A stretch of 64,000 nucleotides of DNA from Streptococcus suis. GTDB lineage: Bacteria; Bacillota; Bacilli; Lactobacillales; Streptococcaceae. Below the pieces are notes generated by a model. The model searched no databases and was not told where the DNA came from. It worked only from the letters and a program-made list of their open reading frames with translations. Position numbers and translations under genes: made by a program. Positions 43,848 through 54,579 of this stretch are shown piece by piece (position 1 is the stretch's first letter; every line of letters starts with the position of its first letter). The stretch spans positions 124,001 through 188,000 of the forward strand of contig NZ_JAEUXI010000002.1 of NCBI RefSeq assembly GCF_016775005.1, in the 5' to 3' direction.

Positions 43848-44734
43848 GGGGTATCTCCTTTAAAATAAATCCTATGGGTTTCTTTTAATAATTGGGCACT
43901 GTCCTCTGCCAGGGTCAAACTCCGTTCCCTGATAGGCAGTGGCAGGCGGTAATGTTTTTGATTGAGGCAAACATAAAGGGCCTGAGGATTTTGCTGGATC
44001 CGTGTCTGGAAGGGGGTCTTGATAAACTGAGGCGTGGTAAAGCCAATCCCAATTTCCAGATAGAGGACCTTACCTGTTTGATGACCTTCTAAAAAGGCAT
44101 CGTAGCGGGCTTTTTGGGCAAAGAAATCTGGCGATTCGACCATGCCCTTTTCTGCATTGCGTTTGTTAATCTCAAACGGGGCATCACAGACTGGGCAACG
44201 CGGAATCAGGTCATAGGGAATCTTCATGTCCACCTGCTCTGCTATCATGCGACGAATGAGGGCATCATCTCGATAGGTCTGGTCATGGCAATGGCGACTG
44301 CATTGCCAGAGACCGTATTCCCCTTGAATGTGGAAAACCTTATTCCTATCGTAGTCGGCCACCCAAAAGGCATTGTCTGCATTGGTGGTGATGATATGAT
44401 AGGGCTTGGTTTCTAAAATTTCCCTCAAATGAATATAGGAAGCACCGACAGGTTGGTCCAGGTAATTGAGGGCGACAAAGCGACTCTGAAAGGCCCAGTA
44501 TTCCTCCGTGCTTTCAAAGTCAAAGAGGCTGGCCTGCAACATATCCAAAAAGCCGTACTTGGCGATGAAATCTGGAAAGGCAGCTTCGAAACGAGGACCG
44601 ATGTAGGTAAAGCCATCCGCCGCAGACATGCCTGCTCCAATGCCCACCACCACCGCATCAGCTTCAGCCAGCAAGCCAGCAAGTAGCTCCGCCTGAGTTT
44701 TTTCTTCTTGTTTAAGCGTCTGCCACATGGACAT
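43838..44734 (-). CDS. sirTM: Class M sirtuin (SirTM), protein ADP-ribosyltransferase type
   Basis: 298 residues. The NAD-binding start is [15 protein letters not shown] (about 28-42). TTNADNAFW replaces the usual TQNIDGL. The sirtuin active-site block reads HIQGEYG, with Gln137 where ordinary deacylase sirtuins have the catalytic His. A zinc ribbon is present: Cys145, Cys149, Cys180, Cys183. These are the hallmarks of the SirTM class from S. aureus and S. pyogenes, which ADP-ribosylates lipoylated GcvH-L. The gene overlaps its macrodomain partner by 23 bases. Assignment is strong from sequence and context; activity of this copy is untested. Confidence 0.93.
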   Translation of the reverse strand: MSMWQTLKQEEKTQAELLAGLLAEADAVVVGIGAGMSAADGFTYIGPRFEAAFPDFIAKYGFLDMLQASLFDFESTEEYWAFQSRFVALNYLDQPVGASYIHLREILETKPYHIITTNADNAFWVADYDRNKVFHIQGEYGLWQCSRHCHDQTYRDDALIRRMIAEQVDMKIPYDLIPRCPVCDAPFEINKRNAEKGMVESPDFFAQKARYDAFLEGHQTGKVLYLEIGIGFTTPQFIKTPFQTRIQQNPQALYVCLNQKHYRLPLPIRERSLTLAEDSAQLLKETHRIYFKGDTPCT

Positions 44735-45539
44735 CCTCCTTTTCTCCCAGTAAGGCTATATAGTAGCCCTGGTCTTCCACCGTATAGGTCGAAAAAATGA
44801 CCTTTAGGGGATAGGCTGTCTCTGCCAGCCACTTGCGGACCGTTCTAACAGCAACTTCTGCCGCCTGGTCCTTGGGATAGCCAAATTCCCCTGTTGCCAG
44901 GGCTGGAAAGGCGATTGCTTTAAGACCACGCGCCTTGGCCTCCTCTAAACAGGACAGGTAGCACTGCTCCAAGAGCCCTCTCCGAATAGCCGAAACAGGC
45001 TTACCTTCTGGGATAAAAGGCCCCACCGTGTGAAAGGCCAAACCAGCTGGCAGATGAAAACCAGGTGTCACCATGACCTTGCCAACTGCTGCTGGAAGAC
45101 CTTGTTCTTCCAGTTTCTTGGCACAAAACTGGCGTAACTCCAAACCAGCAAAGGTATGGAGGGCATTGTCCAGACAAGCATGGTTGGGGATAAAACAGCC
45201 CAGCATCTGACTATTGGCAGCGTTGACCACCGCATCAACCTGCAAATGACACAAATCTCCTAGATAGAGAAAAATCCGAGGATCGCTCGTCGGCTGACAG
45301 ACTGACACATCCTGCATATGTTCCTCATGATAGGCTACTAGAAAAGCCTCCTCCACTGTCAGATAGTCCGCCCCAATCGGTCCTGCTGGTCGTTGATTGA
45401 CCAAAGCTCTCCAAATCGGAAGAGCCTCTTCAAGACTAGCCAATTTTAGCTCCGCCGACTGCGACTCACCCTTCTCAGCCTGCAAGATGGCAATCATAGC
45501 CGTCAGCAAGTCCAGTAGCTCTTCCTTAAGCATCTTCAA
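44712..45539 (-). CDS. Zinc-type macrodomain protein (ADP-ribosyl hydrolase)
   Basis: 275 residues with an extra N-terminal helical region of about 90 residues, then a macrodomain. The ADP-ribose-binding block is [15 protein letters not shown] (102-116) and the later phosphate loop [12 protein letters not shown]. Cys115, His120 and Cys122 (GCFIPNHAC) are the zinc ligands of the Zn-Macro subgroup. In the reported SirTM operons this protein removes the ADP-ribose that SirTM places on GcvH-L. It overlaps sirTM and the gcvH-L gene, so production is tightly coupled. Confidence 0.93.
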   Translation of the reverse strand: MKMLKEELLDLLTAMIAILQAEKGESQSAELKLASLEEALPIWRALVNQRPAGPIGADYLTVEEAFLVAYHEEHMQDVSVCQPTSDPRIFLYLGDLCHLQVDAVVNAANSQMLGCFIPNHACLDNALHTFAGLELRQFCAKKLEEQGLPAAVGKVMVTPGFHLPAGLAFHTVGPFIPEGKPVSAIRRGLLEQCYLSCLEEAKARGLKAIAFPALATGEFGYPKDQAAEVAVRTVRKWLAETAYPLKVIFSTYTVEDQGYYIALLGEKEDVHVADA

Positions 45540-45858
45540 GGGCTAAAAAGGCTTCTTCAGACACATCGATCAAGCGAATCAACCAGTTTTCCTCTGGTTT
45601 TTCCGAATTGAGCAGGGTTGGTTGTTCCAGAGCAGCCGTATTGCGCTCTACCACCCGACCTGCAATAGGGGTCAGAATAGCCATAACTGTTTTTGAGGCT
45701 TCAAGATTGAGAATCTCATCATTGACTTCCAAGACTTCCTTGTCGGAAAAAATAACAAAACCAAGTGTACCAACATCATCCTGCAACTCTGCGGTCATAC
45801 GGATAGTGTAAATAGCATCTTCTTTTTCTACCCAGAGGTAGTTAGCAATTTTTTTCAT
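45526..45858 (-). CDS. gcvH: GcvH-like lipoyl carrier protein (GcvH-L)
   Basis: 110 residues of the glycine cleavage H fold. The lipoyl-lysine motif is NLEASKTVM with Lys56. No gcvP, gcvT or lpd genes are near, so it is not part of a normal glycine cleavage system here. In SirTM operons this is the lipoylated substrate that SirTM modifies. It overlaps both its neighbours, by 14 and 4 bases. Function as redox carrier is inferred from the operon. Confidence 0.92.
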   Translation of the reverse strand: MKKIANYLWVEKEDAIYTIRMTAELQDDVGTLGFVIFSDKEVLEVNDEILNLEASKTVMAILTPIAGRVVERNTAALEQPTLLNSEKPEENWLIRLIDVSEEAFLALEDA

Positions 45859-46850
45859 AGTGTCTCACTTTCTACAATTTGTGCTAGTAATTCGATAGCT
45901 TTCAAGCGGTTGTCAATCCCTGAAACCAAGGGTATAAAGAGGAGTTCGTCTGGCTGACAAGCAGCAACCAATTTTTCAAGCTGCTCCTTGACTTCTGCCG
46001 GATTACCGATCATCATCCGACTGCGGTGCTGGGCAATTCTTTCCCTATCCTGCTCCGTCAGCTCATAGGCCTGATAGGTGGCTAGACTTGGGAAATGGGT
46101 AAATTCATTAAAATCTTGCTTGCCCAACATCCAAATATCCAGCGATTTTGCCAGATTCTCTGCTTCCTGACTGGTTTCCGCAATCACGACAAAGAGGGCC
46201 AGGGCAAAATGCGGTTGCGCCATGATGTCTGACGGCTGAAAATCCCTGCGGTAATCCTGAGCCAATTTTCCAGCTGTTTCCACAGGATCATGGGGAATGT
46301 AAGGAAAGCTACCAAAGACATAGCCCAAGCCCTCCTTAGCAGACAGGGCCATGGACTGACCTCCCATCCCCAAGGTAAAAATTTCTGGATAGCTTGCCAG
46401 CTTGGGCGACAGACCAATGGCTTCATCTTTTCCTGTCAGATAGCCTGTAAACTGCTGTACCCATTGGTCAAATTGACTGGGTTGAAACTGGCTACGCATG
46501 TGCTCTTTAACCAGAGCCGTTCCAGTAGAATTTCCCAAGCCGATGTCCACCCGACCTGGAAAAAGAGTTTCCAAACTGGCTGCCAGCTCTGCTATTTTAT
46601 AAGGTGAATAATGCAAGCCCATGATGCCACCCGAACCCAGATGGATCCGCTGAGTCTGACTGGCCAAGTAAGGAATCACGACCTCGGGACTGCCGATGGT
46701 TAGGGCATGGACATTGTGGTGCTCCGCCAACCAAAACCGATGGTAGCCCAAGCGATCCGCCGCCTGCACCAGCGCCAAACTATCCTGCCAGGCCTTCTGA
46801 TAGGTCCGACCCTCATCCAAAAGCCCATAGTCCAAGAGACTAATTTTCAT
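45855..46850 (-). CDS. Luciferase-like FMN-dependent monooxygenase
   Basis: 331 residues of the LLM TIM-barrel family: [56 protein letters not shown]. This group uses reduced flavin and oxygen. It is a constant partner of extended SirTM operons and overlaps the OYE-type gene by 11 bases. Its substrate is unknown, and it could use a lipoyl-linked or ADP-ribose-linked reductant, which is speculation. Confidence 0.88.
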   Translation of the reverse strand: MKISLLDYGLLDEGRTYQKAWQDSLALVQAADRLGYHRFWLAEHHNVHALTIGSPEVVIPYLASQTQRIHLGSGGIMGLHYSPYKIAELAASLETLFPGRVDIGLGNSTGTALVKEHMRSQFQPSQFDQWVQQFTGYLTGKDEAIGLSPKLASYPEIFTLGMGGQSMALSAKEGLGYVFGSFPYIPHDPVETAGKLAQDYRRDFQPSDIMAQPHFALALFVVIAETSQEAENLAKSLDIWMLGKQDFNEFTHFPSLATYQAYELTEQDRERIAQHRSRMMIGNPAEVKEQLEKLVAACQPDELLFIPLVSGIDNRLKAIELLAQIVESETL

Positions 46851-48042
46851 ACCTTTCCTCCTCGTAGTGTTTTTCTAAGCTACGGAAAACCTCCCGAGAC
46901 TCCCTCGGCAACGACTCCCCATAGTCCATCAAGGGAACAATATCCTTGAAGGAAGCCTGGGGAATAGCCAGCTTGGACAGGTCTTCTGGCTTGATCCGCA
47001 GTTGGATATCTTCTGGCTTGCCGGCCGCGATCTTGTGAGCAAACTCAGGATCGGTGATAAAAGGTGTTGACAGACCAACCATATCCGCATGCTCCAAGGC
47101 CTCTAATGCCTTCTCCGCCGAATTGATCCCCCCTGTCGCCATAACCACCAGCCTATCCTTTAAGGCCTCGTGAACCACCCGATTGACCAAGCGCCCCTGA
47201 TGGCGCCCAGCTCCTCGAACCTGATTGCGAAAGACATCATGCCCCCATGAAGCAATGGCTAGGTAGTCAATCCTTGCAACCTCCAAAGCCATGTCCATGA
47301 ACTGTAAAAATTCCTCTATAGAATAGCCGATACTGGCTCCTCTTGTTTCTTCAGGTGTTGCTCGAAAGCCGAGGATAAAGTCAGCTGGCGCCAACTGGTC
47401 AATCACATCCTGGACCTTCCGCAAGACTTCTAAACCAAAACGGGAACGATTTTCCAAGTTTTGACAGCCATAGCGGTCCTGACGCTGATTGGAAAAAGTC
47501 GAAAAGAAGGTCTGAATCAGCAAACGCTGGGCAGAAGAAATCTCTACTCCTGCAAAACCCGCCTCAATAGCCCGCCGCGTCGCCTGCCCATAGGCCTCCA
47601 CCAGCTCTTCCAGCTCTGCTATGGTCAACTCCTTGACCTCATGGGGAAAGGGAGCATGGAGCTTCATGGGACTGGGACCATAGACCAGCTTGTCCCGCTG
47701 AAGGGTGTGGCTGGAAAAACGACCAGCATGGGTCAGCTGCAAGATTGCCTTTGCCCCCTTGGACTGCATGACCTGGGCCAGTTTTCGCAAACCATCAACA
47801 TCCTCATCCTTGGCCACGCTAAAGCCAAACTCGAACAATTGCCCCTTGGGATCCACATAGGCCGCCCCTGTGATTTGCAGAGGAGCCGCATCCGCCCGCC
47901 GTTCCGCATAGTCCAAATCATCCTGGGTCACCAAGCCATCCGCGGTGGAGGAGTTGGTCACCATGGGCGACAGGACAAAACGATTGGCTAGGACGGTTTG
48001 GTGCAATGGCAGAGCTTCAAATAATGCTTGATAGGTTTCCAT
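46840..48042 (-). CDS. Old-yellow-enzyme family NADH:flavin oxidoreductase
   Basis: 400 residues, a TIM barrel of the OYE type: NRFVLSPMVTNSSTADG near 21-37, AILQLTHAGRFSS near 110, FAGVEISSAQRLLIQTFFSTFSNQRQDRYG near 175-205, and VVMATGGINSAEKALEAL near 335. In most relatives the segment near 180 reads HxAHGYL; here it is SSAQRLL, so the substrate-side residues differ. It sits between the LLM and lplA2 genes in the SirTM operon. Likely reduces an electron-poor alkene or disulfide-linked substrate, unknown. Confidence 0.88.
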   Translation of the reverse strand: METYQALFEALPLHQTVLANRFVLSPMVTNSSTADGLVTQDDLDYAERRADAAPLQITGAAYVDPKGQLFEFGFSVAKDEDVDGLRKLAQVMQSKGAKAILQLTHAGRFSSHTLQRDKLVYGPSPMKLHAPFPHEVKELTIAELEELVEAYGQATRRAIEAGFAGVEISSAQRLLIQTFFSTFSNQRQDRYGCQNLENRSRFGLEVLRKVQDVIDQLAPADFILGFRATPEETRGASIGYSIEEFLQFMDMALEVARIDYLAIASWGHDVFRNQVRGAGRHQGRLVNRVVHEALKDRLVVMATGGINSAEKALEALEHADMVGLSTPFITDPEFAHKIAAGKPEDIQLRIKPEDLSKLAIPQASFKDIVPLMDYGESLPRESREVFRSLEKHYEEERYEN

Positions 48043-48050
48043 ATTTCCTC

Positions 48051-48878
48051 CTAGATTCCATATTTTTCCATAGACTGCTTGATGGTCTTTCCGAGCGCCA
48101 TAAAATCAGCCATGTTGTCCGACGAAGGATAAAAGGTGGTCAGAAAAGCTCCGTTTTCAATCAAGACATGCTCAATTCGTGTTTTCATATCCTCCACCGT
48201 CACATCCTGACCGACCAAGTCTGACAGATTGGCCATCGAATTCGGATTCACCTGTGGAAATCTGTCCGATACTTCTTGCGGAGCAAAACTTGCTGCATAA
48301 TAATCAGCCACCACTTGCCCTCGTTTGACTTGATTGCCTGACACACTGATATAGGCGGAAATGGCAATTGCCTCTTGGTAAATCCGCTGGGCCAATCCAG
48401 CAAACTTCCGCCCCTTGATACTAAGGTCGTAGGTCCCAGGACAGTAGGAAGTTGTCACCTCACCACTAACCACCTTGAAAGGAAAATCCGAAAGCGCCTG
48501 AGCAATCAAATCCACCATGACCTGATAAGACTCCCGCAAATCAACCTTGTGACCAGAAGGATTAGGCAAAATCAGAGTGACATTTAAAATCCCTTCATCC
48601 GCAACGACGGCCAAACCGCCCAAACTCCGAATAATCGGACTGTAGCCCGCCCGACCAATACTGGCTAAGCCCTTGTCCAGCTGGGCCACCTGACTGTCCA
48701 TCATCCCCAGAATGACCGTTTGGTCCATGGGCCAAAAATGTAAAATCCCTGTATTGGACTGACGATTGACCTCGCGCAAAAAGACCTCGGTCCACACCAG
48801 TGGTCCCTGTTTCAAACCTGTCAAGCCAGAACGATCTTCGTATTTTTTTATGACCACATTCTCAACCCACGATTTCAT
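48051..48878 (-). CDS. lplA2: Second lipoate-protein ligase (LplA2 type)
   Basis: 275 residues from the ATG at 48878 (MKSWVENVVIKKYEDRSG), which has GAGG upstream; a longer reading extends through AT-rich noncoding sequence. The ligase core has RSLGGLAVVADEGILNVTLILPN near 85 and LSIKGRKFAGLAQRIYQ near 155. It lacks the C-terminal accessory domain of the other ligase, like octanoyl/lipoyl transferases LipL/LplA2. In SirTM operons this enzyme lipoylates GcvH-L. It is the first gene of the operon, with an extended -10 TGATACAAT upstream. Confidence 0.88.
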   Translation of the reverse strand: MKSWVENVVIKKYEDRSGLTGLKQGPLVWTEVFLREVNRQSNTGILHFWPMDQTVILGMMDSQVAQLDKGLASIGRAGYSPIIRSLGGLAVVADEGILNVTLILPNPSGHKVDLRESYQVMVDLIAQALSDFPFKVVSGEVTTSYCPGTYDLSIKGRKFAGLAQRIYQEAIAISAYISVSGNQVKRGQVVADYYAASFAPQEVSDRFPQVNPNSMANLSDLVGQDVTVEDMKTRIEHVLIENGAFLTTFYPSSDNMADFMALGKTIKQSMEKYGI

Positions 48879-49036
48879 GCCAAACCTCGACCTCTTTTTT
48901 CTATTTTTTATTGTATCACATTTATTTATAGCTATCGAAAAAAACTGATCTACTTTTTTATGGGCAAAAAAAGACTGGAAAATGAACTGCACCCCAAAAG
49001 TTAGACACAAAATCTAACGATTGGGGTGTTTTTCTT

Positions 49037-49573
49037 ATGAAATTAAGTTATGAAGATAAACTAGAAATATATGAGCCGAGAAAGAGTAGCGTGTCGTTGG
49101 TCAACCTTAGCCAGATATACAAGGTCACTATTGCCAATCTCACATACATGATAAAACTCATGGATCGATATGGCGTGGAAATCGTTGAAAAAGGTAAAAA
49201 TAGGCATTATTCACCTGAATTAAAGCAAGAAATAATGGATAACGTCTTGATTCATGGGTGTTCTCAACTCTCAGTTTCCCTTGATTATGCCTTGCCAAAT
49301 CGAGGAATGCTTCCCAATTGGATAGCACAATACAAGAAAAACGGGTATACTATTCTTGAAAAACCAAGAGGGAGACCGAGCAAGATGGGACGTAAACGCA
49401 AGAAAACCTGGGAAGAGATGACGGAATTAGAGCGCGTTCAAGAGGAAAATGAACGTCTTCGAACGGAGGTGGCCTTCCTAAAAAAGTTGAGGGAACTTCG
49501 CTTGAGGGACGAAACACTAGTGCGCGAACAGCAGAAACAATTAGAGATATGGTCCAAGGAGGATTCCGACTAG
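49037..49573 (+). CDS. IS3-family transposase OrfA
   Basis: 178 residues with two helix-turn-helix regions in the N-terminal half ([23 protein letters not shown] and [21 protein letters not shown]). A leucine-zipper-like coiled coil follows (about 135-170, [21 protein letters not shown]), which mediates OrfA/OrfAB interaction. The slippery heptamer A AAA AAG at 49480-49486 is in phase with this frame. The start at 49037 follows a weak ribosome site near the left IS end. Confidence 0.92.
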   Translation: MKLSYEDKLEIYEPRKSSVSLVNLSQIYKVTIANLTYMIKLMDRYGVEIVEKGKNRHYSPELKQEIMDNVLIHGCSQLSVSLDYALPNRGMLPNWIAQYKKNGYTILEKPRGRPSKMGRKRKKTWEEMTELERVQEENERLRTEVAFLKKLRELRLRDETLVREQQKQLEIWSKEDSD

Positions 49574-50382
49574 ACCTCCTACTTGCGACAGCTAAAATGC
49601 CTCGCTCAACTTATTATTATCAAGTCAAGCAACTGGATAAACCCGACAAGAACAAAGCAATTAAGACTGAAATTCAAGCCATTTATGATGACCATAAAGG
49701 TAATTACGGCTATCGTCGGATTTATTTAGAACTCAGAAATCGAGGTTTCTTCATCAACCATAAAAAGGTGCAGCGTTTGATGACAGTCATGGGCTTGGCG
49801 GCTCGTATTCGTCGTAAGCACAAGTATGCTTCTTACAAAGGTGAGGTGGGTAAGAAGGCTGATAATCTGATTAAACGTCAGTTTGAGGGATCTAAGCCTT
49901 ATGAAAAATGTTATACCGATGTGACGGAGTTTGCTTTGCCTGAAGGGAAACTCTACTTATCGCCTGTTCTTGACGGCTATAATAGTGAGATTATTGATTT
50001 TACCTTGTCTCGGTCACCTGACTTGAAGCAGGTTCAAACCATGCTTGCGAAGGCTTTTCCAGCAGATTTATACAGTGGGACTATTCTCCATAGCGATCAA
50101 GGTTGGCAATACCAGCACCAGTCTTACCATTACTTTTTGGAAACCAAAGGCATTCGACCATCCATGTCCCGCAAAGGGGATAGCACAGATAATGGGATGA
50201 TGGAGTCTTTCTTTGGCATTCTCAAATCTGAAATGTTTTATGGACTCGAGACATCTTATCAATCACTTGACGAGCTTGAAGAAGCTATTACAGATTATAT
50301 TTTTTACTACAACAACAAACGAATCAAAGCAAAATTAAAAGGACTTAGTCCTGTCCAATACAGAACTAAATCCTTTCAATAA
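49480..50382 (+). CDS. IS3-family transposase OrfB catalytic part, made by -1 frameshift
   Basis: The frame is -1 relative to OrfA and stays open from the A AAA AAG site (49480-49486) through 50382, so a fused OrfAB protein of about 448 residues is expected. A stand-alone ATG lies at 49549. The rve integrase fold has the DDE residues in [17 protein letters not shown] and [10 protein letters not shown]. An HTH_21-type region precedes it ([30 protein letters not shown]). All catalytic residues are present. Confidence 0.92.
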   Translation, partial: KKVEGTSLEGRNTSARTAETIRDMVQGGFRLDLLLATAKMPRSTYYYQVKQLDKPDKNKAIKTEIQAIYDDHKGNYGYRRIYLELRNRGFFINHKKVQRLMTVMGLAARIRRKHKYASYKGEVGKKADNLIKRQFEGSKPYEKCYTDVTEFALPEGKLYLSPVLDGYNSEIIDFTLSRSPDLKQVQTMLAKAFPADLYSGTILHSDQGWQYQHQSYHYFLETKGIRPSMSRKGDSTDNGMMESFFGILKSEMFYGLETSYQSLDELEEAITDYIFYYNNKRIKAKLKGLSPVQYRTKSFQ

Positions 50383-50434
50383 TTATTTGTCCAACTTTTT
50401 GGGGTGCAGTTCAAAAACCAGTCTTTTTATCTGC

Positions 50435-51571
50435 TTAGAGTTCATCAAAAGCATCTTTTACCTTGTCAAAAAAGCCTTTTTTATGAGGTTTAACATCAAT
50501 ATTTCCAGCAGATGCAAATTCTTTAAGAGCTGCACGTTGGCGATCGTTCAAACCTGTCGGAGTGACGACATTTACTGTGACATATTGATCACCAATTACT
50601 CCACCACGAACACTTGGTGCACCTTTTCCTTTAAGTCGGAAGGTTTTACCAGTCTGCGTCCCTTCTGGAATGACCAAATCAACATCGCCATGAACAGTTG
50701 GGACATGAACGGTGTCACCCAAGGCTGCCTGTACAAAGTTCAAACTCAACTTGTAATGAATAGTTGTCCCATCACGTTCAAACTTGTCCGATGCTTGGAC
50801 TTGTACTACCACGTAGAGATCTCCATACGGACCACCATTGAAGCCAGCCTCACCCTGACCAGCCAATCGAATACGTTGACCAGTCTCGACACCAGCTGGA
50901 ACCTTGACTGTTACCGTATGGGCTTGTTTTTCATGACCTGTTCCATGACAGGTTGTACATGGGTCTTTGATTTGTTTTCCACGACCATGACAGACATCAC
51001 AGGTCATTTGACGGCGCATGGTACCAAGTGGTGTTTGTGTGTCCACATTGATAACTCCAGAACCATGACAGCGACCACAGGTTACAGGACTAGTTCCAGG
51101 TTTGGCACCCGAACCCGTACAGGTCCGACAGGTGGCCTCACGATTATAGGACACTTCACGCTCCACACCAAAAATCGCTTCTTCAAACTTGAGGTTGACA
51201 CGGTATTGGAGATCATCACCTTGACGAGGTGCATTGGGATTACGGGTCGCACCACCCCCACCAAAGAAGCTAGAGAAGATATCTTCAAAGCCGCCGAAGC
51301 CCGCTCCGTCGAAACCACCAAAACCACCTGCTCCTCCGCCGAAGCCACCGTTTGCTCCAGCAGGACCATACTGGTCATAGGCAGACCGTTTTTGCGGATC
51401 GCTCAAGGTTTCATAAGCCTCTTGGACCTCCTTATATTTATCCTCCGCACCCGGATCCTTGTTAATATCTGGATGGTATTTCTTCGAAAGCTTCCGATAA
51501 GCCTTCTTAATCTCGTCTGGCGAAGCGCTCTTAGAAACACCAAGACGATCGTAATATTCTGTATTGTTCAT
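50435..51571 (-). CDS. dnaJ: Chaperone DnaJ (Hsp40)
   Basis: 378 residues. The J domain (about 1-70) has the HPD tripeptide in [13 protein letters not shown] Gly/Phe-rich linker and four CxxCxGxG zinc motifs follow (about 145-205). The C-terminal substrate-binding domains complete it. It stimulates DnaK ATPase. It lies 1.15 kb from dnaK, separated by repeats. The ATG is not preceded by a recognisable Shine-Dalgarno sequence (CCCTTAGTATCTTAT), which is unusual here. Confidence 0.98.
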   Translation of the reverse strand: MNNTEYYDRLGVSKSASPDEIKKAYRKLSKKYHPDINKDPGAEDKYKEVQEAYETLSDPQKRSAYDQYGPAGANGGFGGGAGGFGGFDGAGFGGFEDIFSSFFGGGGATRNPNAPRQGDDLQYRVNLKFEEAIFGVEREVSYNREATCRTCTGSGAKPGTSPVTCGRCHGSGVINVDTQTPLGTMRRQMTCDVCHGRGKQIKDPCTTCHGTGHEKQAHTVTVKVPAGVETGQRIRLAGQGEAGFNGGPYGDLYVVVQVQASDKFERDGTTIHYKLSLNFVQAALGDTVHVPTVHGDVDLVIPEGTQTGKTFRLKGKGAPSVRGGVIGDQYVTVNVVTPTGLNDRQRAALKEFASAGNIDVKPHKKGFFDKVKDAFDEL

Positions 51572-51671
51572 ATAAGATACTAAGGGCGTTAAGCGGACAC
51601 AGCCAAAATAGGAGTTTTGACGCAGGACATCACCGTCCTAGGAAAAACTATCTTTTTGGCACAGTCCGTAG

Positions 51672-52441
51672 CCCGTGTTCAGTTACGAACACTTTCCTTT
51701 CTATCATGGTTTTGGAAAAGTTAAAACGACAAACTGACGCAGTGTGTAAAACACACTAGGAAGTTTATCTTTTTCACTAGGTTTTTAGCCTGTGTTCGAA
51801 TTACCGAACTTGTATTCCTTTCTTTGAAATATTGAAAGTAGCCCGTGTTCAGTTGCGAACACTTTCCTTTCTATGAAGATATTAAGCCGTTAAGCGACTC
51901 AAAGAAAAATAGGGAGTGAAAGTGTCCAGTGGACACTTTCAGCCCTGTCGCACAAAACTAACGAGCGACAGGTATTTCTCAAAAAGTCTATCCCCAGACT
52001 TTTTGACTTTTTCACAGAGTCGTAGGCGTATTCAATTGCACCAATTTAGTCATGCAAGAATACTGCATATTAACGCCCGTGTTCGATTACGAACACTTTC
52101 CTTTCTATCATGGTTTTGGAAAAGTGAAAACAGCTAACTGACGCAGTGCGTAAAACACACTAGGAGGTTTATCTTTTTCACTAGGTTTTTAGCCTGTGTT
52201 CGAATTACCGAACTTGTATTCCTTTCTTTAGAGTATAGAAAGTAGCCCGTGTTCGATTGCAAACACATTCCTTTCTATGAAGATATTAAGCCATTAAGCG
52301 ACTCAAAGAAAAATAGGGAGTGAAAGTGTCCAGCAGATACTTTCAGCCCTGTCGCACAAAACTAACGAGCGACAGGTATTTCTCAAAAAGTCTATCCCCA
52401 GACTTTTTGACTTTTTCACAGAGTCGTAGGCGTATTCAATT
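51672..52441 (-). repeat. Two 366-bp tandem repeats made of hairpin modules
   Basis: Copy 1 is 51672-52037, copy 2 is 52076-52441, separated by 38 bases; they are close to identical in length and sequence. Each contains three short modules that read, on the minus strand, AGAAAGGAA then GTTCG, 5-6 bases, then GAACACGGGCTA or GAACACAGGCTA. Those are at 51672, 51789, 51842 and 52076, 52193, 52246. Other hairpins in each copy: AAGTGTCC/GGACACTT (less perfect in copy 2), CTGTCGC/GCGACAG and CAAAAAGTCT/AGACTTTTTG. Confidence 0.85.
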
Positions 52442-52700
52442 CTGTAAAAGTTAGAAGGGTATTTACCCAAAAACAGAGGCTGGGTTGCAACCTCTGTGAT
52501 TGGAAATTTTATTGACGAATGATTTCTATTCTCGAGAAGATGAGAACTAAGTTCGAGCTAAGAACTTCAGAAAAAATGATTTTCCGAACCCTAGATACTC
52601 AAAGAAATTCAAGACTAGGCTAGGCAACTGGACGAAGATTGAACTAGAGTTCATCGAGGAGAGTTAACAAAGCCTAGTGAAGAATTTCGTGGCTCGGGCT

Positions 52701-52723
52701 AAAAACGTTCCCCGAACGTTTTT
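52701..52723 (-). terminator. dnaK terminator
   Basis: AAAAACGTTC, loop CCC, GAACGTTTTT: perfect 10-bp stem with a T tract, immediately after the dnaK stop on the minus strand. Confidence 0.9.
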
Positions 52724-52724
52724 A

Positions 52725-54563
<1,839 letters not shown>

Positions 54564-54579
54564 TTATTATTTCTTTTTG

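Larger units (their letters stand above)
48983..50413 (+). mobile_element. IS3-family (IS150-group) insertion sequence
   Basis: 1431 bp with imperfect terminal inverted repeats of about 25 bp starting TGAACTGCACCCCAAAA at both ends. It is flanked by AAAA on each side (target duplication of 3 or 4 bp). It contains two overlapping frames with a canonical slippery heptamer. Both frames are intact, so the copy may be active. It lies in the loop of a former terminator hairpin. Confidence 0.93.
48973..50424. other. dnaJ terminator hairpin split by the IS insertion
   Basis: Left half AAAAAAAGACTGG ends at 48978, right half CCAGTCTTTTT begins at 50418. Joining them across one AAAA target copy gives GACTGG-AAAA-CCAGTC with A and T tracts, a bidirectional terminator between dnaJ and lplA2. 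Only the halves remain, each next to an IS end. Confidence 0.85.
51572..52724. other. 1.15 kb gene-free dnaK-dnaJ spacer
   Basis: No coding sequence is supported. It contains, from dnaJ to dnaK: a leader-like block (51572-51671), two 366-bp tandem repeats (51672-52037 and 52076-52441), a stretch without distinctive features (52442-52594), a BOX-like segment (about 52595-52690) whose start TACTCAAAGAAATTC resembles the first bases of pneumococcal BOX elements, and the dnaK terminator. No CIRCE box is present. Confidence 0.7.

Noticed and set aside
42822-48878. Prophage or genomic island origin of the sirtuin operon
   Set aside because: No integrase, attachment repeats or tRNA border are seen; only one IS lies beside it.
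48879-49010. N-terminal extension of lplA2
   Set aside because: The extension reaches into the IS left end and has no ligase similarity; the ATG at 48878 fits the family.
51916-52137. 73-codon plus-strand frame in the repeats
   Set aside because: It spans repeat boundary and hairpins, and the second repeat does not keep an equivalent frame with a start.
51672-52441. CRISPR array between dnaK and dnaJ
   Set aside because: Only two long units without regular short spacers and no cas genes anywhere in the window.
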